Source: Aldrovandia affinis (taxonomy: Eukaryota; Chordata; Actinopteri; Notacanthiformes; Halosauridae). Taken from it: a DNA stretch of 64,000 nt. Where the stretch lies: the NCBI GenBank assembly GCA_029706075.1, contig JAINUG010000322.1, positions 248,001 through 312,000 of the forward strand, given 5' to 3'. Position numbers and translations under genes: made by a program. Under the pieces are notes generated by a model that was not told the origin of the DNA, made no database searches, and saw only the letters and a list, made by a program, of their open reading frames with translations. The number at the start of each line of letters is the position of its first letter. The first letter of the stretch is position 1. This document shows positions 34,440 through 45,834 of this stretch, one piece after another.

Positions 34440-36390
34440 ATTTGAAGGAGGAGAGGTAGAGATGGGGAAGCAGCATGACATAATCATGGGGTCACAACTG
34501 CTCAGCAAGGGGTCGGGCCCCTCAGGGACCACACCCACAAACTGGGCTGGGATGCCATATCCTGCTGCCTAGCAGAGATAACAGTTACCATGGCTCTCCC
34601 TCCAGGAGACTGAGGAGGGCTGAAAACCATGGTCTTGCTGGCCTTGTGGGGAGACCTCACAACCCTGTTCAGTGTTGCAGGGATCAGAGGAGTCAGTGGG
34701 AATGCATACAGCAGGCCCGTCGGCACGTGTGGGCAAGAGCATCCATGAGATGGGCTAATGAATACAACTGGGCATTCCAAATTGGGATTCATTTTGGGAG
34801 AAAGATCGGTTACAAAAAAATCATGCAAACAAGAATCTGTACAACCCATTCAGTACTATTGAATGTAGCTGAGAGAAATGTTTCATTTTCTAAATGTAAT
34901 TATTTGCCTTGTGTTTCTTTACTAGAAATTCTGTGCAATTTGCTGTCTGTGGCTGATAGGATTGGATGAGACACAGGTGTGACTTTTAATGCTTATTTAA
35001 TGCTACATTTTACAATTAGTATTCACATTGTAATAGCTGTTGAAATTGATTTTTTTAAAGTCAATAATGCCCATTGTGACCTAAGGGAATCATTTAAATA
35101 TGTTAAGAATCATTTAAGTACATTTTTGTCCTCCATGTGCTTATTCAACCTTTATTTATCCTTGTCAGCTTGTTAATAGTGTTATAAGCACAGAGTAAAT
35201 TATGGCACAATATGTGTTATGTTGTTTACTAAATGATAGTGCATTGATACCAATGCACTTAAGATGAACAAAGCAAATACCTTCAACTATTGTTTAAACA
35301 TTTGACTAAAGGGCTTTTAATATACTGATATAGTCAGATTACAATACAGAGACTATATGAACAGCAACACTTGGATGGAAAAATTACAATTAATTTCACA
35401 AAATAGTCATCTGGAGTCTTTCAATGATTGTAATGGAATGTTTTTATAGCAGGTTGAATGTTTTAATAGCATATTCATGTATTAACTCACAGCATTAAAC
35501 ATATTTTAACATTCTTCAGTGTCTTATCACTTCATTCAAAAAATCTGAAAAATTCATTGACTGATTTTCGAATATGTTCCATGAACTGATACATAAGCTA
35601 ATTCCATGAACATTGGAATTAAACTCCATTAAACTACTTGAATCTTTGTTGAAAATATTGATTGATATTTAGAAAAAACCCATGATAATTGAGAGTTGGG
35701 CTTGCTTTCACAAAATAATTGCAATGATGTATTTTTGGTTAATTGCTCATTGCTTGTCACATATATTTGACTGTTCACTGCATGACCTCTTAACCTGCTC
35801 ATAATACTATTTGTACATATGCTATCTATACTATCGTTGTGATCATATTAATTTCCAGAAAATCCTATTTTATTTAATGTTAATGGATGATTAATGGTTC
35901 AATATCAATGTTTTTCACACAAAAATAAGTGGCACCTCAATGCCTCCTGATGGGATTTCTGATTTTATAAACAGCGCCAGGTGAATACATGAAATATAGT
36001 AAATAAAATATACGAAATAAAAATGTTACAAATTAATTGCATTCAAATTAAATAATCTGTCCCTTAACTAATTTATTTGGCTATGTCTATCAGTTAAATA
36101 AAAGTACTTATTAGTGAATGGATTTCTGAATTATTTCTGATATGTAATACACTTGTATGCTTAGTTAAAAAAAAAATGCTTACAGACTTGAAAAAATCTT
36201 ACAATGTCAGCCAGGTCGATTTTAACGCAAGGACAAATCAAGTTTATCAGAATATCAAATAAAGAGTAACACTCGGTCCCCATCACATAGGTCCATGATT
36301 TGCTGACTGGAAAGTCTAGCTGTAAACACATAATAGAGAGAGTGCTTGAACAAACAGTGAAGTTTGATAAAGGAAATAATCTTGGATCTC
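34440..36390. other. intergenic region upstream of the chitinase gene
   Basis: The first 350 bp (to about 34790) are GC-richer and may be an old unassigned repeat. The rest is very AT-rich with no frame or repeat that I recognise. Any distal enhancer of the chitinase gene could lie here, but none is visible. Confidence 0.5.
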
Positions 36391-36395
36391 AAGAC

Positions 36396-36403
36396 TATAT
36401 AAG
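36396..36403 (+). promoter_or_regulatory. TATA box of the chitinase gene
   Basis: TATATAAG lies 39 bp before the ATG at 36435, so transcription should start only a few bases upstream of the ATG and the leader is very short. A strong TATA box suits a tissue-restricted, highly expressed gene such as a gastric chitinase. Confidence 0.75.
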
Positions 36404-36434
36404 AAAAGGGCTGCATACATTTTGTTGTACAAAC

Positions 36435-39400
36435 ATGGGCAAGCTACTGATTTGTGTTGGTAAGTGGGAATGCTCCCTAGCCTTTTTCTTTCCTCTACTC
36501 TTTCCTCTTCTTCTATTCCTGATCTTCAACATTTTTAGAATATAAAATATATAGGACTATTAACATTTTAAATTAACCTACAGGTATGTAAATATCCATT
36601 CTGTATATGCATGACTGTATTGGAATGTTGATACTGTGACAAAAAGTATAACTCTTCTGAGTTTGTCCATTTATCATGCTGAAGTAACGTGAGGAGGTTG
36701 GAGACTGCAGACATTTTGGTGATATAGTGTAACAGTGATATAGTGTTTCTCCCTCTTTATGTCAAAGTATGACTGGACTGACATCCTAAACAGTAGCAAT
36801 TAACACATAGTGTGAGTTCGTTAAATAAATAACAATAACAAGGGTGCGCATAGATAATGTCTCTGTAAAATAAAATAAAATGGTTGCCTCCTAATGTGGT
36901 GTAACTCGCTCTCTCCACATCCTCCTTCTCCACCCCCAGGACTAGCTCTCCTGCTGCATGTTCAGCTAGGTAAGTCTTACCTGCACTCACTACTGATTTG
37001 GCACCTAGACATTACACCTTTTAACTAACACTATACCAATGTACTCTATAAATCCTTTAGGATGTATTCCGTGGTGGAATGACAGCCATCATATCTGCTC
37101 TAGTGATCAACATAATGATAAAGATGAAAAGATACGATTGCTTAATTGTCATGATTTATAGCACATAGGACATTATACATGTTGCATTTATTGCAAATTA
37201 GTGCAGCTGAACAAAACTTTAATTCGCTTACAAATGTGTCTGTCAGCACGTGAATTTACTTCAGGTCTTCTGCCCTTAGAAAGGCTTTGTATGTGTTCTG
37301 TTCAGTCAGCTTTAACTCTACTCTAACCTCCCACCCTCTTCAGGATCCTCATACATCCTGTCATGTTACTTCACCAACTGGGGACAGTACAGACCAGGAG
37401 CGGGGAAGTACTTCCCCACCAATGTGGACCCATGCCTTTGTGACCACCTGATCTATTCCTTTGCCGGGATGAACAATAATCAGATCCAAACCTACGAGTG
37501 GAATGATGTGAAGCTCTATGGAGAGTTCCAGGCTCTGAAGAACCAGTGAGTTTCAGGAGGCTAGGGAACCAGGGTATTCCCCCAATGGGAGTGTATGGTC
37601 CAGGCAATATCACAAGGGATACATAGGTTATTTTCAAATGTGCTGCTCCATGACATTAAAACAACTGACCACCTGTAAAATTACAGCATTGTTAAGAGAC
37701 TTCTACTCTTTTGTCACTAAGGGTCGCTGGACTGAGACTTTTGTATTTTTCCGTACTTTTATTTCCACACCAGTCTCATCCACAGCTTCCCATTTGTTTT
37801 ACCCTGCTTTACAACACATGATACAGACTCAATGCCTGCTTGTATTTCCAACAGGAACAGCAACCTGAAGACACTCCTGGCTATCGGTGGCTGGAAGTTC
37901 GGGACAGCAAAGTAAGTGTCATTTTTTAGTTTGTTTCATTTGATAAGCCGTCTGTTCATATCCCCTTCAAGTCCTTTATTAGCTCATTTACCATTCTATT
38001 CCTTGTCTCATTCAATCCATTCTCACTTTGTCTGTGCCTCCCTCACTAATTCTTTGCCTCCCTTAATCCCTCTCATCTCACCTGACCCAGGTTCACTGCC
38101 ATGGTGTCCAGCTCTGGCACCCGCCAGACCTTCATCACCTCTGCGATCAAGTTCCTGAGGCAGTACCATTTTGATGGTCTGGATCTTGACTGGGAGTATC
38201 CTGGCTCCAGGGGAAGCCCTCCCCAGGACAAGCAGCTCTTCACCACCCTGACACAGGTGGGAAATCCCCATCTAACCAGATCCACGAACACTGTGGCTAA
38301 CACTGAGATATCAGTACCAGTCGTTTACATTTTTTGAAACAGCAGTTTATTGCAGAAACCGCATTGATCTCTTACTCTGGATTACAGGAGCTGTTGGCCG
38401 CCTTTGAGGCCGAGGGCAAGCAAACCAACCGCCCGCGTCTCATGCTGACTGCTGCTGTGTCCGCTGGAAAGGGCACCATTGACTCCGGCTACCAGATTGC
38501 TCAGATTGGCCAGTGAGTACACCCTCCCCTCCTCCAGCTGCCTGACTCCTCAGGTACAGCTACCCTTCAATTAAAACTACAACTACACATCCCATAGTCT
38601 ACTTCTTCGCACAGGGTCCTGGACTACTTCCATGTCATGACCTACGACTTCCACGGCTCCTGGGAGCACACTGTTGGTGAGAACAGCCCCCTGTACCGTT
38701 CACCTTCTGACCAGGGTGATCTCATCTACTTCAATATGGTTAGTGTGTTTGCTTGGGTTGTGAGGACCATGATTACAGTGTTATGGTGATTTGGCAAGCT
38801 GTGCCTTCTTTGGTAATGTATCTAAGAAGGTAATGTATCATCATCTCCTTTCCAGGACTATGCCATGAAGTACTGGAAGAGCAACGGTGTCCCTGCTGAG
38901 AAACTGCTGGTTGGATTCGCCACCTACGGACACAGCTTCAAGCTGGCAAGCTCCTCCAACACTGGAGTGGGAGCCGCGAATTCTGGCCCTGGACCCGCTG
39001 GAACTTTCACCAGACAGGCTGGCTTCTTGGCCTACTATGAGGTGAGCCGCCAAAATATGATCCCAGGCTTTGTGTAATTGACAAATTAGTTTGTCTGCCT
39101 TGCCTCACAACACTCTATGTAATGTGGGATTCCTCTCTTTCCACAGATCTGTACCTTCCTGAAGCAGGGTGGCACCCAGGCCTGGGACTCGGTCCAGCAG
39201 GTTCCCTATGCTTACAACAGCCAGAACGTCTGGGTCGGCTATGACAATGTCAAGAGCTTCCAGGACAAGGTAAGCTTCAGAGTCCCAACAGGGATCACTG
39301 TACAATGATGTACTTTTTAAATGCCAAATCTCACAAATATGGGAGATGAAAGAGACAGCAGTAGTAAATCCATTATGAGGACACAACAATATTTCATATT

Positions 39401-42301
39401 TTAAATTGCTGTGGTAATGTTTGCAAATGATACACAAATATGTCAACCACATGAGACTAACATATATCTTTTTCTCTTTTGCCCCTCAACAGATTCAGTG
39501 GCTGAAGCAGAACCAGTTTGGAGGAGCCATGGTGTGGAGTCTGGACCTTGATGACTTCAGCGGAACCTTCTGCGGCCAGGGCACATACCCTCTGATCAGC
39601 ACCATAAAGAGTGGACTGGGCACCGGCCAGAGTAAGTGCTGTGCATCTGCACATGTATATCTGTCTTTCTGTTAGTCTGTCTGTATGTCTTGTATAGATC
39701 TGGGGCCATATGTATCAAGCCACTCAAAGTAAAAAAATGGTCTCAAGTGTAACTTTTATCACCTAGCTCATCAGGGAATCATCTTTGTCACTGATATTGT
39801 GCGGGATGTAATATCGCCAGAAACTTAGAGAAGTATCGCAGTTACGGCAGAGATCAATCAATCAATCAAGATCAGATGCAAGTTATTTTAACACTGCGCT
39901 TAAAGGTCAAAATAATTGTAATATTGTTGTTAATCAGCAATATTGCAATATGAAACAAATGTGTCTCATAAATAAATAAAACTACAAACCAGTGCCAGAT
40001 GTTACCTTCTCGAAAGCGGAGATTTTCCTGATGAGCTTTGGATAGAACATTGTACAATTTTTTTCGCTTTCCTCTGGGCTTCGAATGGTGGAGGCGAAGC
40101 TTGCATTTGTTGTCTGCAATCTGCCTCCATGCCTCTTTTTTATGATGACTTGTGTCGTGTGGGGCAAAATTTTCTCTTAATTATTTCCTTTTTCGAGTCT
40201 ACCTCCTCTACAGTCCAATTCGGTTTTCTTTTTAAATCCATTTTGCTTAGCCTAACATTAGCCAACAAGGCATCATTTATAACGAGGGTCCGTTGAACTT
40301 TATTGGAAACTTGTGTTGACCAACAAAGAATAGATTTTGCAAAAGCAGATAAGCAGTATGTCACACGCCACGTGACAAACCCTGGATGGGAACAGAGCAT
40401 CCAGGAGACACGGAGTGGAGTTTGTTGGCCTACAGACCGGATTTTATTTAATTCTTCTTCGGTCTCTTCCCCCAGACATGGGAGAGAGACAGTGGGAGTA
40501 GCAGGTTAACATATAACAAAGACCAACACAAACAGACAAAATCTTCACCCTACTCGCCGCAAAGCTTTCGGGTAAAAACAACGAACTAAAATAACAAGTT
40601 AAAATAACCAAACTTACGGGACACCGTGCCTCTTCCTCCGGAGTTCCCCTGGAACCTCCTCAGGCACACACATATCCAGTGACCTTTCAAGTGCTTCCCA
40701 CCCATTCATACCGAGACACTCGCCACTCCCCACAGTGAGAGTTCTGGCAACCAGCCCCAAGACACTCCACTTTCAGTGAGTTCTTGGGCTGTTGCTCAGA
40801 AACACTCTCCACTGTCGAGTGCGAGCTCTCTTTTACTAAAACCGAGGGTGAGAGGCAGACCCTCTTCCAGGGCACCCTCTCGCTCCTCCATAATCACACC
40901 GAGGGAGAGAGGTGAACACTCTTAGTGCACCCCCTCTCCCCCTTCCCCACTCACACAGGAAGCACTGTACTCAGTCACTTTCGACAAACGCGCACACAAA
41001 ACTCCACAAACATTAAACATTCCACCGCGCGTGCACGCACACATCAAGACAAAACAAGACTGACTAACTAACTCCCCACTCGCCCCACCTGCTCTTAAAT
41101 AGGTCTAGTTTCTGCATGGCTCAGGTGGGACTCGTGAGGCAATCACCCAATCACAATTACTCAACTCACATTCTCACCCAGACACCCAATCAGCCAATTG
41201 ACTCCATATCAATTGACTGATTGACACCAATTAAATAATTAAATAATAATTAAACCAATTATGGCCTTTGGAGCTCCCTTCCGGGCGACAGTTCACTCTC
41301 ACACCCTGTGAGAGTGCCAAACCTGCCCCCAGAAAGTCTCACTGCTCCAAAATTTCTGACTGCCATCAAACTTTCCTCCTAGTTACGAACATTTTTTTCA
41401 ACTAAAGTTTGATGAAGAGCATAAATAGGTCAATGTACCTGAATGGAATATTGACTGTTAAAACTGTCAAAGACAGCAGAAGCTTCCGACCTATTAAAGA
41501 AATGATAAATGCTGCAAATATGGCATGTCAGTAAAAAATTGTCCAACTTAGTCAGTCATGTCAGTAAAACCACAAAGTTATGGCTGCAACCCAACTTCTT
41601 CCTCTTTGCAATTTCGCCGATTGATGACCTCATCTTAAGCTTTTAATTTGCGGCACCCATGATTGACGCAAAAACACACCTACGAGCTACTCTTGAGAAT
41701 ATTTGAAGACTTCCCTGAGAGAAGGTGTGAGCTGCTTGATAACATTTTACCGACCGCTTTAAGCGAAGAGTGATTTCACTCCAAAGTAAGTTCTTAGGAG
41801 GTGTCATAAGTGTAACTCTTAAGATATTTGATACATACCGACCCTGGTCTGTCTATTTGTCTGTCAGGATAATAAGCAGAATTTTTCAATTCAATAAAAC
41901 ACGTATAAATCCAATGTGTTTTTTTGTTGAAAAATGGATGCCCTGAACTGTACAGCTTTAATGTCTGAGCGTGAACGTGTTTCTTAACATTATCACTTTG
42001 TGTTTTTCCCCTCACTTTCCCAGGCTGTGCTAGCGGTGGTGGCGGCAGCAGCGGTGGTGGCGGCAGCAGCGGTGGTGGCGGCAGCAGCGGTGGTGGCGGC
42101 AGCAGCGGTGGTGGCGGCAGCAGCGGTGGTGGCGGTAGCAGTGGAGGAAGTGGATTTTGCGCTGGAAAGACTAACGGACTCTACCCCGACCCCACTAACA
42201 AGAACCACTTCTACGAGTGCAGCCAGGGCCAGACCTACATGCTGCACTGTGCTGCTGGCCTGGTCTTTGACACCAGCTGTTCCTGCTGCAACTGGGCCTA
42301 A
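36435..42301 (+). CDS. chia: acidic mammalian chitinase-type GH18 chitinase, complete
   Basis: Secreted endochitinase that cuts beta-1,4 GlcNAc bonds; in vertebrates it digests dietary chitin and acts against chitinous parasites. Eleven exons join in frame with GT-AG borders: 36435-36459, 36940-36969, 37344-37545, 37855-37911, 38091-38256, 38388-38512, 38615-38738, 38856-39041, 39147-39269, 39493-39631, 42024-42301 (484 aa). It has a signal peptide ([20 protein letters not shown]), then the mature start [16 protein letters not shown]. The GH18 barrel holds [21 protein letters not shown] with D136, D138 and E140 at the same numbers as human [14 protein letters not shown] and [13 protein letters not shown] (GGGGSS)6 linker and a six-cysteine CBM14 domain end in CSCCNWA. 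No defect is seen, so it should be active. The exact teleost paralogue (chia.1-6) cannot be told by eye. Confidence 0.98.
38091..38256 (+). CDS. chia: chitinase exon 5 with the catalytic motif
   Basis: Encodes residues 105-160. GAT-CTT-GAC-TGG-GAG at 38182-38196 gives D136, L137, D138, W139 and E140. The glutamate is the GH18 acid and the two aspartates are part of the conserved DxxDxDxE set. Human AMCase has phenylalanine where this fish has L137, a conservative change. Confidence 0.96.
39703..41843 (-). mobile_element. Harbinger-type element in chitinase intron 10, CTG target duplication
   Basis: Ends GGGCCATATGTATCAA and TTGATACATACCGACC, with CTG on both sides (39700-39702, 41844-41846), a CWG-type duplication. 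The minus strand at 40241-39985 encodes a Myb/SANT-like start ([20 protein letters not shown], then [10 protein letters not shown] in one frame and [15 protein letters not shown] in another), so its partner gene is decayed. An LTR-like block of about 870 bp lies within it. Its insertion accounts for most of the 2.4-kb intron. Confidence 0.75.
40423..41290 (-). mobile_element. LTR-like block, probable solo LTR of a Gypsy-type fossil
   Basis: On the minus strand it begins TGTCGCCCGG and ends GGCCAACA, TG...CA ends with short inverted similarity. It holds a TATTTAAG motif near 41095 and an AATAAA-type signal near 40445. The part near 40440-40600 resembles the leader of the Gypsy fossil at about 32780-32960, hinting at one family. 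No clear target duplication was found, so the boundaries are approximate. Confidence 0.45.
42024..42301 (+). CDS. chia: chitinase exon 11: linker and CBM14 chitin-binding domain
   Basis: The acceptor CAG ends at 42023. The exon encodes SCAS, six GGGGSS units, GGSGSG-like spacer residues and a CBM14 domain with six cysteines ([37 protein letters not shown]), then TAA at 42299-42301. CBM14 anchors the enzyme to insoluble chitin. The linker is encoded by an 18-bp minisatellite. Confidence 0.96.
42035..42142 (+). repeat. chia: 18-bp coding minisatellite encoding (GGGGSS)6
   Basis: Five identical copies of GGTGGTGGCGGCAGCAGC and a sixth with two silent changes. All are in frame, so copy-number changes alter linker length by six residues without breaking the gene. 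Identity at the DNA level indicates recent expansion or homogenisation. Confidence 0.97.
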
Positions 42302-42398
42302 ATTCCCTGCCTCCCAACTCTTCACATTGCCTTGACCCTGTTGCTGTCTTCAGCCAAGTCCAATTCCAATACGTCTGTAATCTTAAAACCCATTCTGT

Positions 42399-42404
42399 AA
42401 TAAA
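42399..42404 (+). promoter_or_regulatory. chia: polyadenylation signal of the chitinase gene
   Basis: AATAAA lies 98 bp after the stop codon. It is followed 20-40 bp on by a TG-rich stretch (CTGTCCTTGTGTC), so the 3' UTR is about 120 bp. Confidence 0.85.
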
Positions 42405-42439
42405 CATAATCTTTCCGAGCAAACCATTTCTGTCCTTGT

Positions 42440-43240
42440 GTCTCATTTGTATCCTTTTAAAAAACAGTTGTTTACTTTTTTACCCCAATTAATTATGTTT
42501 GGGCTCATTTGTGCTACCTCCTCTGTCAATTCAACAGAGCACAAATAAGCTTGGACTACCCTCCAAAATAAGACATGTCAGCCTCTGTTTTTGTTCACTT
42601 CGCAATCCATCAGTAAGATCCATAATTGTCAAATAACATCAAAGACAAACTATACACAAAAATAACCCAGACTAACTTCTAACATCTTTTCTGGCCAGGC
42701 ATTTAATTATGAGAATTAGTTAAAGATGAATATTGACTTGGGAAGTCTTTAAAGCAAGAAGATGCTAGTGCATTAACAAGATGAGCCACTCAACAGCCAG
42801 TTATTTACTCTTAAACATCACTTTATCCTGGAATCTGTTCAGAATTAGTCATGTTTTTCAGGTTTTTCTCTTGAGATATCCATCTGATCCCTTTGAGGAA
42901 TGTATAAGTGAAATAAATCGAAATGTTCAGTATGACCTTCATATGATTTATTTGCAGATAACTCACTAGCTCTACTGTGCTAAATCTCAAGCTTTATTCA
43001 CCCTGAGAAGAAGTTGTGATCATTTGAAAACTGTGTGTAAAAAAAATTAAAAAATAATATTTGTTATTTAAATGTGAAATTTATTTAGCATTCCTGAAAA
43101 TATACCACCAGATGGCACTGTTGAAATGTAATTGTGGACTTATTTTACAGCATTAGGTATTATACAGTATTTGGCCTATATAATGTAAAATAAAATGCCT
43201 TATTATTATTGTTATTATTATCATTATACAGGTATTGAAC
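42440..43240. other. intergenic, nothing recognised
   Basis: AT-rich sequence downstream of the chitinase gene with an ATT run near 43200. No gene or known repeat is seen. Confidence 0.55.
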
Positions 43241-43284
43241 ACTTTTTTTTAAAACAGTGCTCCAACATCGAAGGGTTCAGGGGT

Positions 43285-43455
43285 TTCTGTCATGGTTTGG
43301 GGAGCAGTTTCTTTGCATGATTTAGGCACACTCAAGGCAAAGTAGAAGCCAATCATTACTTAATAGTACTCAGTGATCATCTTCACCCCATGTAAAAGCA
43401 TTTATTTTTGTGATGAGGGATGTCTTTCAAGACAATATTCCTATCCACAGAGCCC
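43285..43455 (+). mobile_element. Tc1-like transposase fragment
   Basis: The plus strand reads SVMVWGAVS-type residues (VMVWGAVSLHDLGTLKAK) and, about 130 bp on, MSFKTIFLSTEP, a frame-shifted relic of the second catalytic aspartate region. No termini remain. Confidence 0.65.
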
Positions 43456-44600
43456 CACTGTTAGTTGAGTTGACTACGCGACTCCCACTATCAGGGGGGG
43501 GAGAACCCTATTAGAATTTCAAAGAACAAGCCCCGCACAGGACGTTTTCAAGTGAATGAAACAGATGGAAGCTGATGTACAGTAAAATATCAAATACATT
43601 TATTTTGAATTATTTTCTTTTGAATTGAGTCAAAGATGGTTAAAATGGCTCACATGTCAAACAGACAAACACATGATAAACACAGTAATACAGTTAAAAA
43701 TAGATACAACAAGATATGGAGAGCATTCACTACCACCAGGGCTACCCTCAACAATAGCAGCGTCAGACTATAAAATAAATGTTCAGGCACTAACGTGAAT
43801 CTCGATTCTCGATGGTGAAGGAGATTGGTTGTTATAGCACACTTATTGTATCTCTTCACCGCACTCAAACACAATATTGCACTACACCCAGGAGTAAGAG
43901 TAATTACATGCGTTAAGAATAAAATAGGCAAGCCACACACCATTAGAGGCACAAGTGTTTCACTGCAGTCAATAGTGGAAGGTCACGCATTAAAATACAC
44001 AAAAGCTAAATCTCCCCTAATGATATTACACACTGCCCAAAGACTAACTGGGTACAGATACATTTTAGTTAGTTACAGTGGCGGTAGTGACTGGAGGTGT
44101 ATCAAAACAGTATACAAAGTAAAATCAACTAACATAGAAGTGACAGGTATTTACAGTCAGGGTACCCCTCTCTCGCTGGAGCACCCGCTGCCCTATTACA
44201 CTTCCCCCAATTTATTACCTAGTTAAAAACACGACTCTTACACAGACCAGCAGGGTAAATGGTAGTAAGGCACAATTGTAACAGTTGCTCGAATTAACTG
44301 TAAATATATGTAAAAAAACCAGTGACTGGGCCGCACTAGAGAAGGCTCCTGCAATGGGACAAGATAACAACCAATTTCATGTCCGCAGTGAAATTAAATG
44401 AGTTATCACTGGTTAAATACAGGTGGAAACACAGGCAGATCATAATGTTTATAGCAAGGGCTGTTACGGCATGCAAAACTACAGTTGTGTGTCAACTTCC
44501 CCAGACTGAACTATGGTACAGAGACACCCAACTAAACATACATTCAGAAACAAAATAAATAAATTAAACCAAGAATTGATTTTGCAAAGTAGGACAATTT
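43456..44600. other. unassigned sequence
   Basis: Contains frames of 100-133 codons on both strands without any domain that I recognise. A retroelement end or an old DNA transposon is possible, but no terminal repeat was found. Confidence 0.4.
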
Positions 44601-44609
44601 GACTTGTTC

Positions 44610-45262
44610 AATCAACCCCAGTTCACCCACGTCATCCCTCTACTCTCCTCTCTGCACTGACTCCCCATCGCAGCATGCATCAGATTCAAATCACTGGTGC
44701 TTGCTTTTCAGGTGGCTAGAGGAATTGCTCCCCCTTACCTCCAGACATTCATCACACCCTACACCCCAGCCAGACCCCTCCGCTCAGCCTCCTCTAGCAA
44801 ACTGACTGTCCCATCCCTCCGGGCGCCCGGCAGCCGTTCCTCGTGGTCTCACCTCTTCTCTGTCCTGACCCCTCGGTGGTAGAACGACCTTCCGCAATCG
44901 GTCAGGACCGCGGAATCACTTGCGATCTTCCGCAGGAGACTCAAAACCCACCTTTTCAGACTCCACTACCACTGAATTCTGTACATCTAGCCTATTGTCA
45001 TCACCACTGCCGAGTTGCTCAACACTTCTTGTATATGTATCCCTGCCTTCTCATAAAGAAAAAAAGAAAAAAATATTACTAACCTTTTCCTTCCCAGTGT
45101 TACAGGCATGGTATGCAGCTGCCTACAACGATGTCTATCGCTGTATCACTGCACTGACCTCGTGCGCAAACTATGATTGTTCCTACCATGTATTAATGCA
45201 CATCTTGTAAGTCGCTCTGGATAAGAGCGTCTGCTAAATGCTTAAAATGTCAAATGTAAAAA
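44610..45262 (+). mobile_element. L2-type LINE 3' end
   Basis: Encodes the C terminus of an L2 reverse transcriptase (VARGIAPPYLQTFITPYTPA, SVLTPRWWNDLPQSVRTAES, LAIFRRRLKTHLFRLHYH, stop) with small frame changes. It is followed by the tail TAAGTCGCTCTGGATAAGAG-CGTCTGCTAAATG. 5' truncated. Same subfamily as the insert at 25968. Confidence 0.9.
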
Positions 45263-45321
45263 ATTGTATTATATAGGCAGCAAACATCATAACACGTTGG
45301 CGATACATACGTTTGAATTCA

Positions 45322-45800
45322 CTGGGCCAAGTAAGGACAGTGTCTTCACACACACTAGAAAGACCTTCACATACGGAGCAAGCAATGCTGCTAAACACAG
45401 AGATATGCTATTTAAGTATCAGAAGTGAAGTTTACATAGTAACCAACTTAGAAGCTAAAGTTAGCAATGTAGCAGTTGTAAATACATTTAGGTTTCAATT
45501 GGGCCAGTTGAGAATGGGGTCTTCATACCAGATATGGAACTTTGCACACAGAGAAAACAACCACTGTTAAAACCACAAAAATATAACGTTTAAACATCAG
45601 AAACAATGTTATATATCAATGTTAACAGCTATCTATGCTTTTGTATTTACCTGGGCCAACTAAATACTATGGCTTCATACGACCAATATAAGGAGCTTCC
45701 TCCACAGAGCAAATGACTGTTGCCAAACACATACAAACACTAGTTGAACATCAAAAGAGTCTACATGTTACCAAGTTTAACGCCAACCTTAAAAGCGCAA
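45322..45800 (+). repeat. degenerate tandem repeat, three units of about 150-177 bp
   Basis: Units start at CTGGGCCAAGTA (about 45322), TTGGGCCAGTTG (about 45499) and CTGGGCCAACTA (about 45651). In each, the same order follows: GGGGTCTTCATAC-like, a GAGCAA/AGAAAACA segment, ACATCAGAA/ACATCAAAA and a GTTACCAA/GTTAACA segment. The repeats are well diverged. The function and family are unknown. Confidence 0.6.
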
Positions 45801-45834
45801 AATGCATTTCAAACCTACCCCTTTCTGATTCCAG

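Noticed and set aside
34500-34790. Possible exon of a host gene (GC-richer, frame of 115 codons on the minus strand)
   Set aside because: No recognisable domain and no convincing splice sites; left as unassigned.
42000-42335. Ala/Val-rich frames on both strands at the chitinase last exon
   Set aside because: Shadows of the GGGGSS-coding minisatellite.
43650-44226. Frames of 100 and 133 codons on opposite strands, one hydrophobic
   Set aside because: No domain recognised; the hydrophobic composition is a by-product of T-rich sequence.
45322-45800. CRISPR-like array (repeat plus spacers)
   Set aside because: Units are long and diverged without short exact repeats, and the sequence is eukaryotic.
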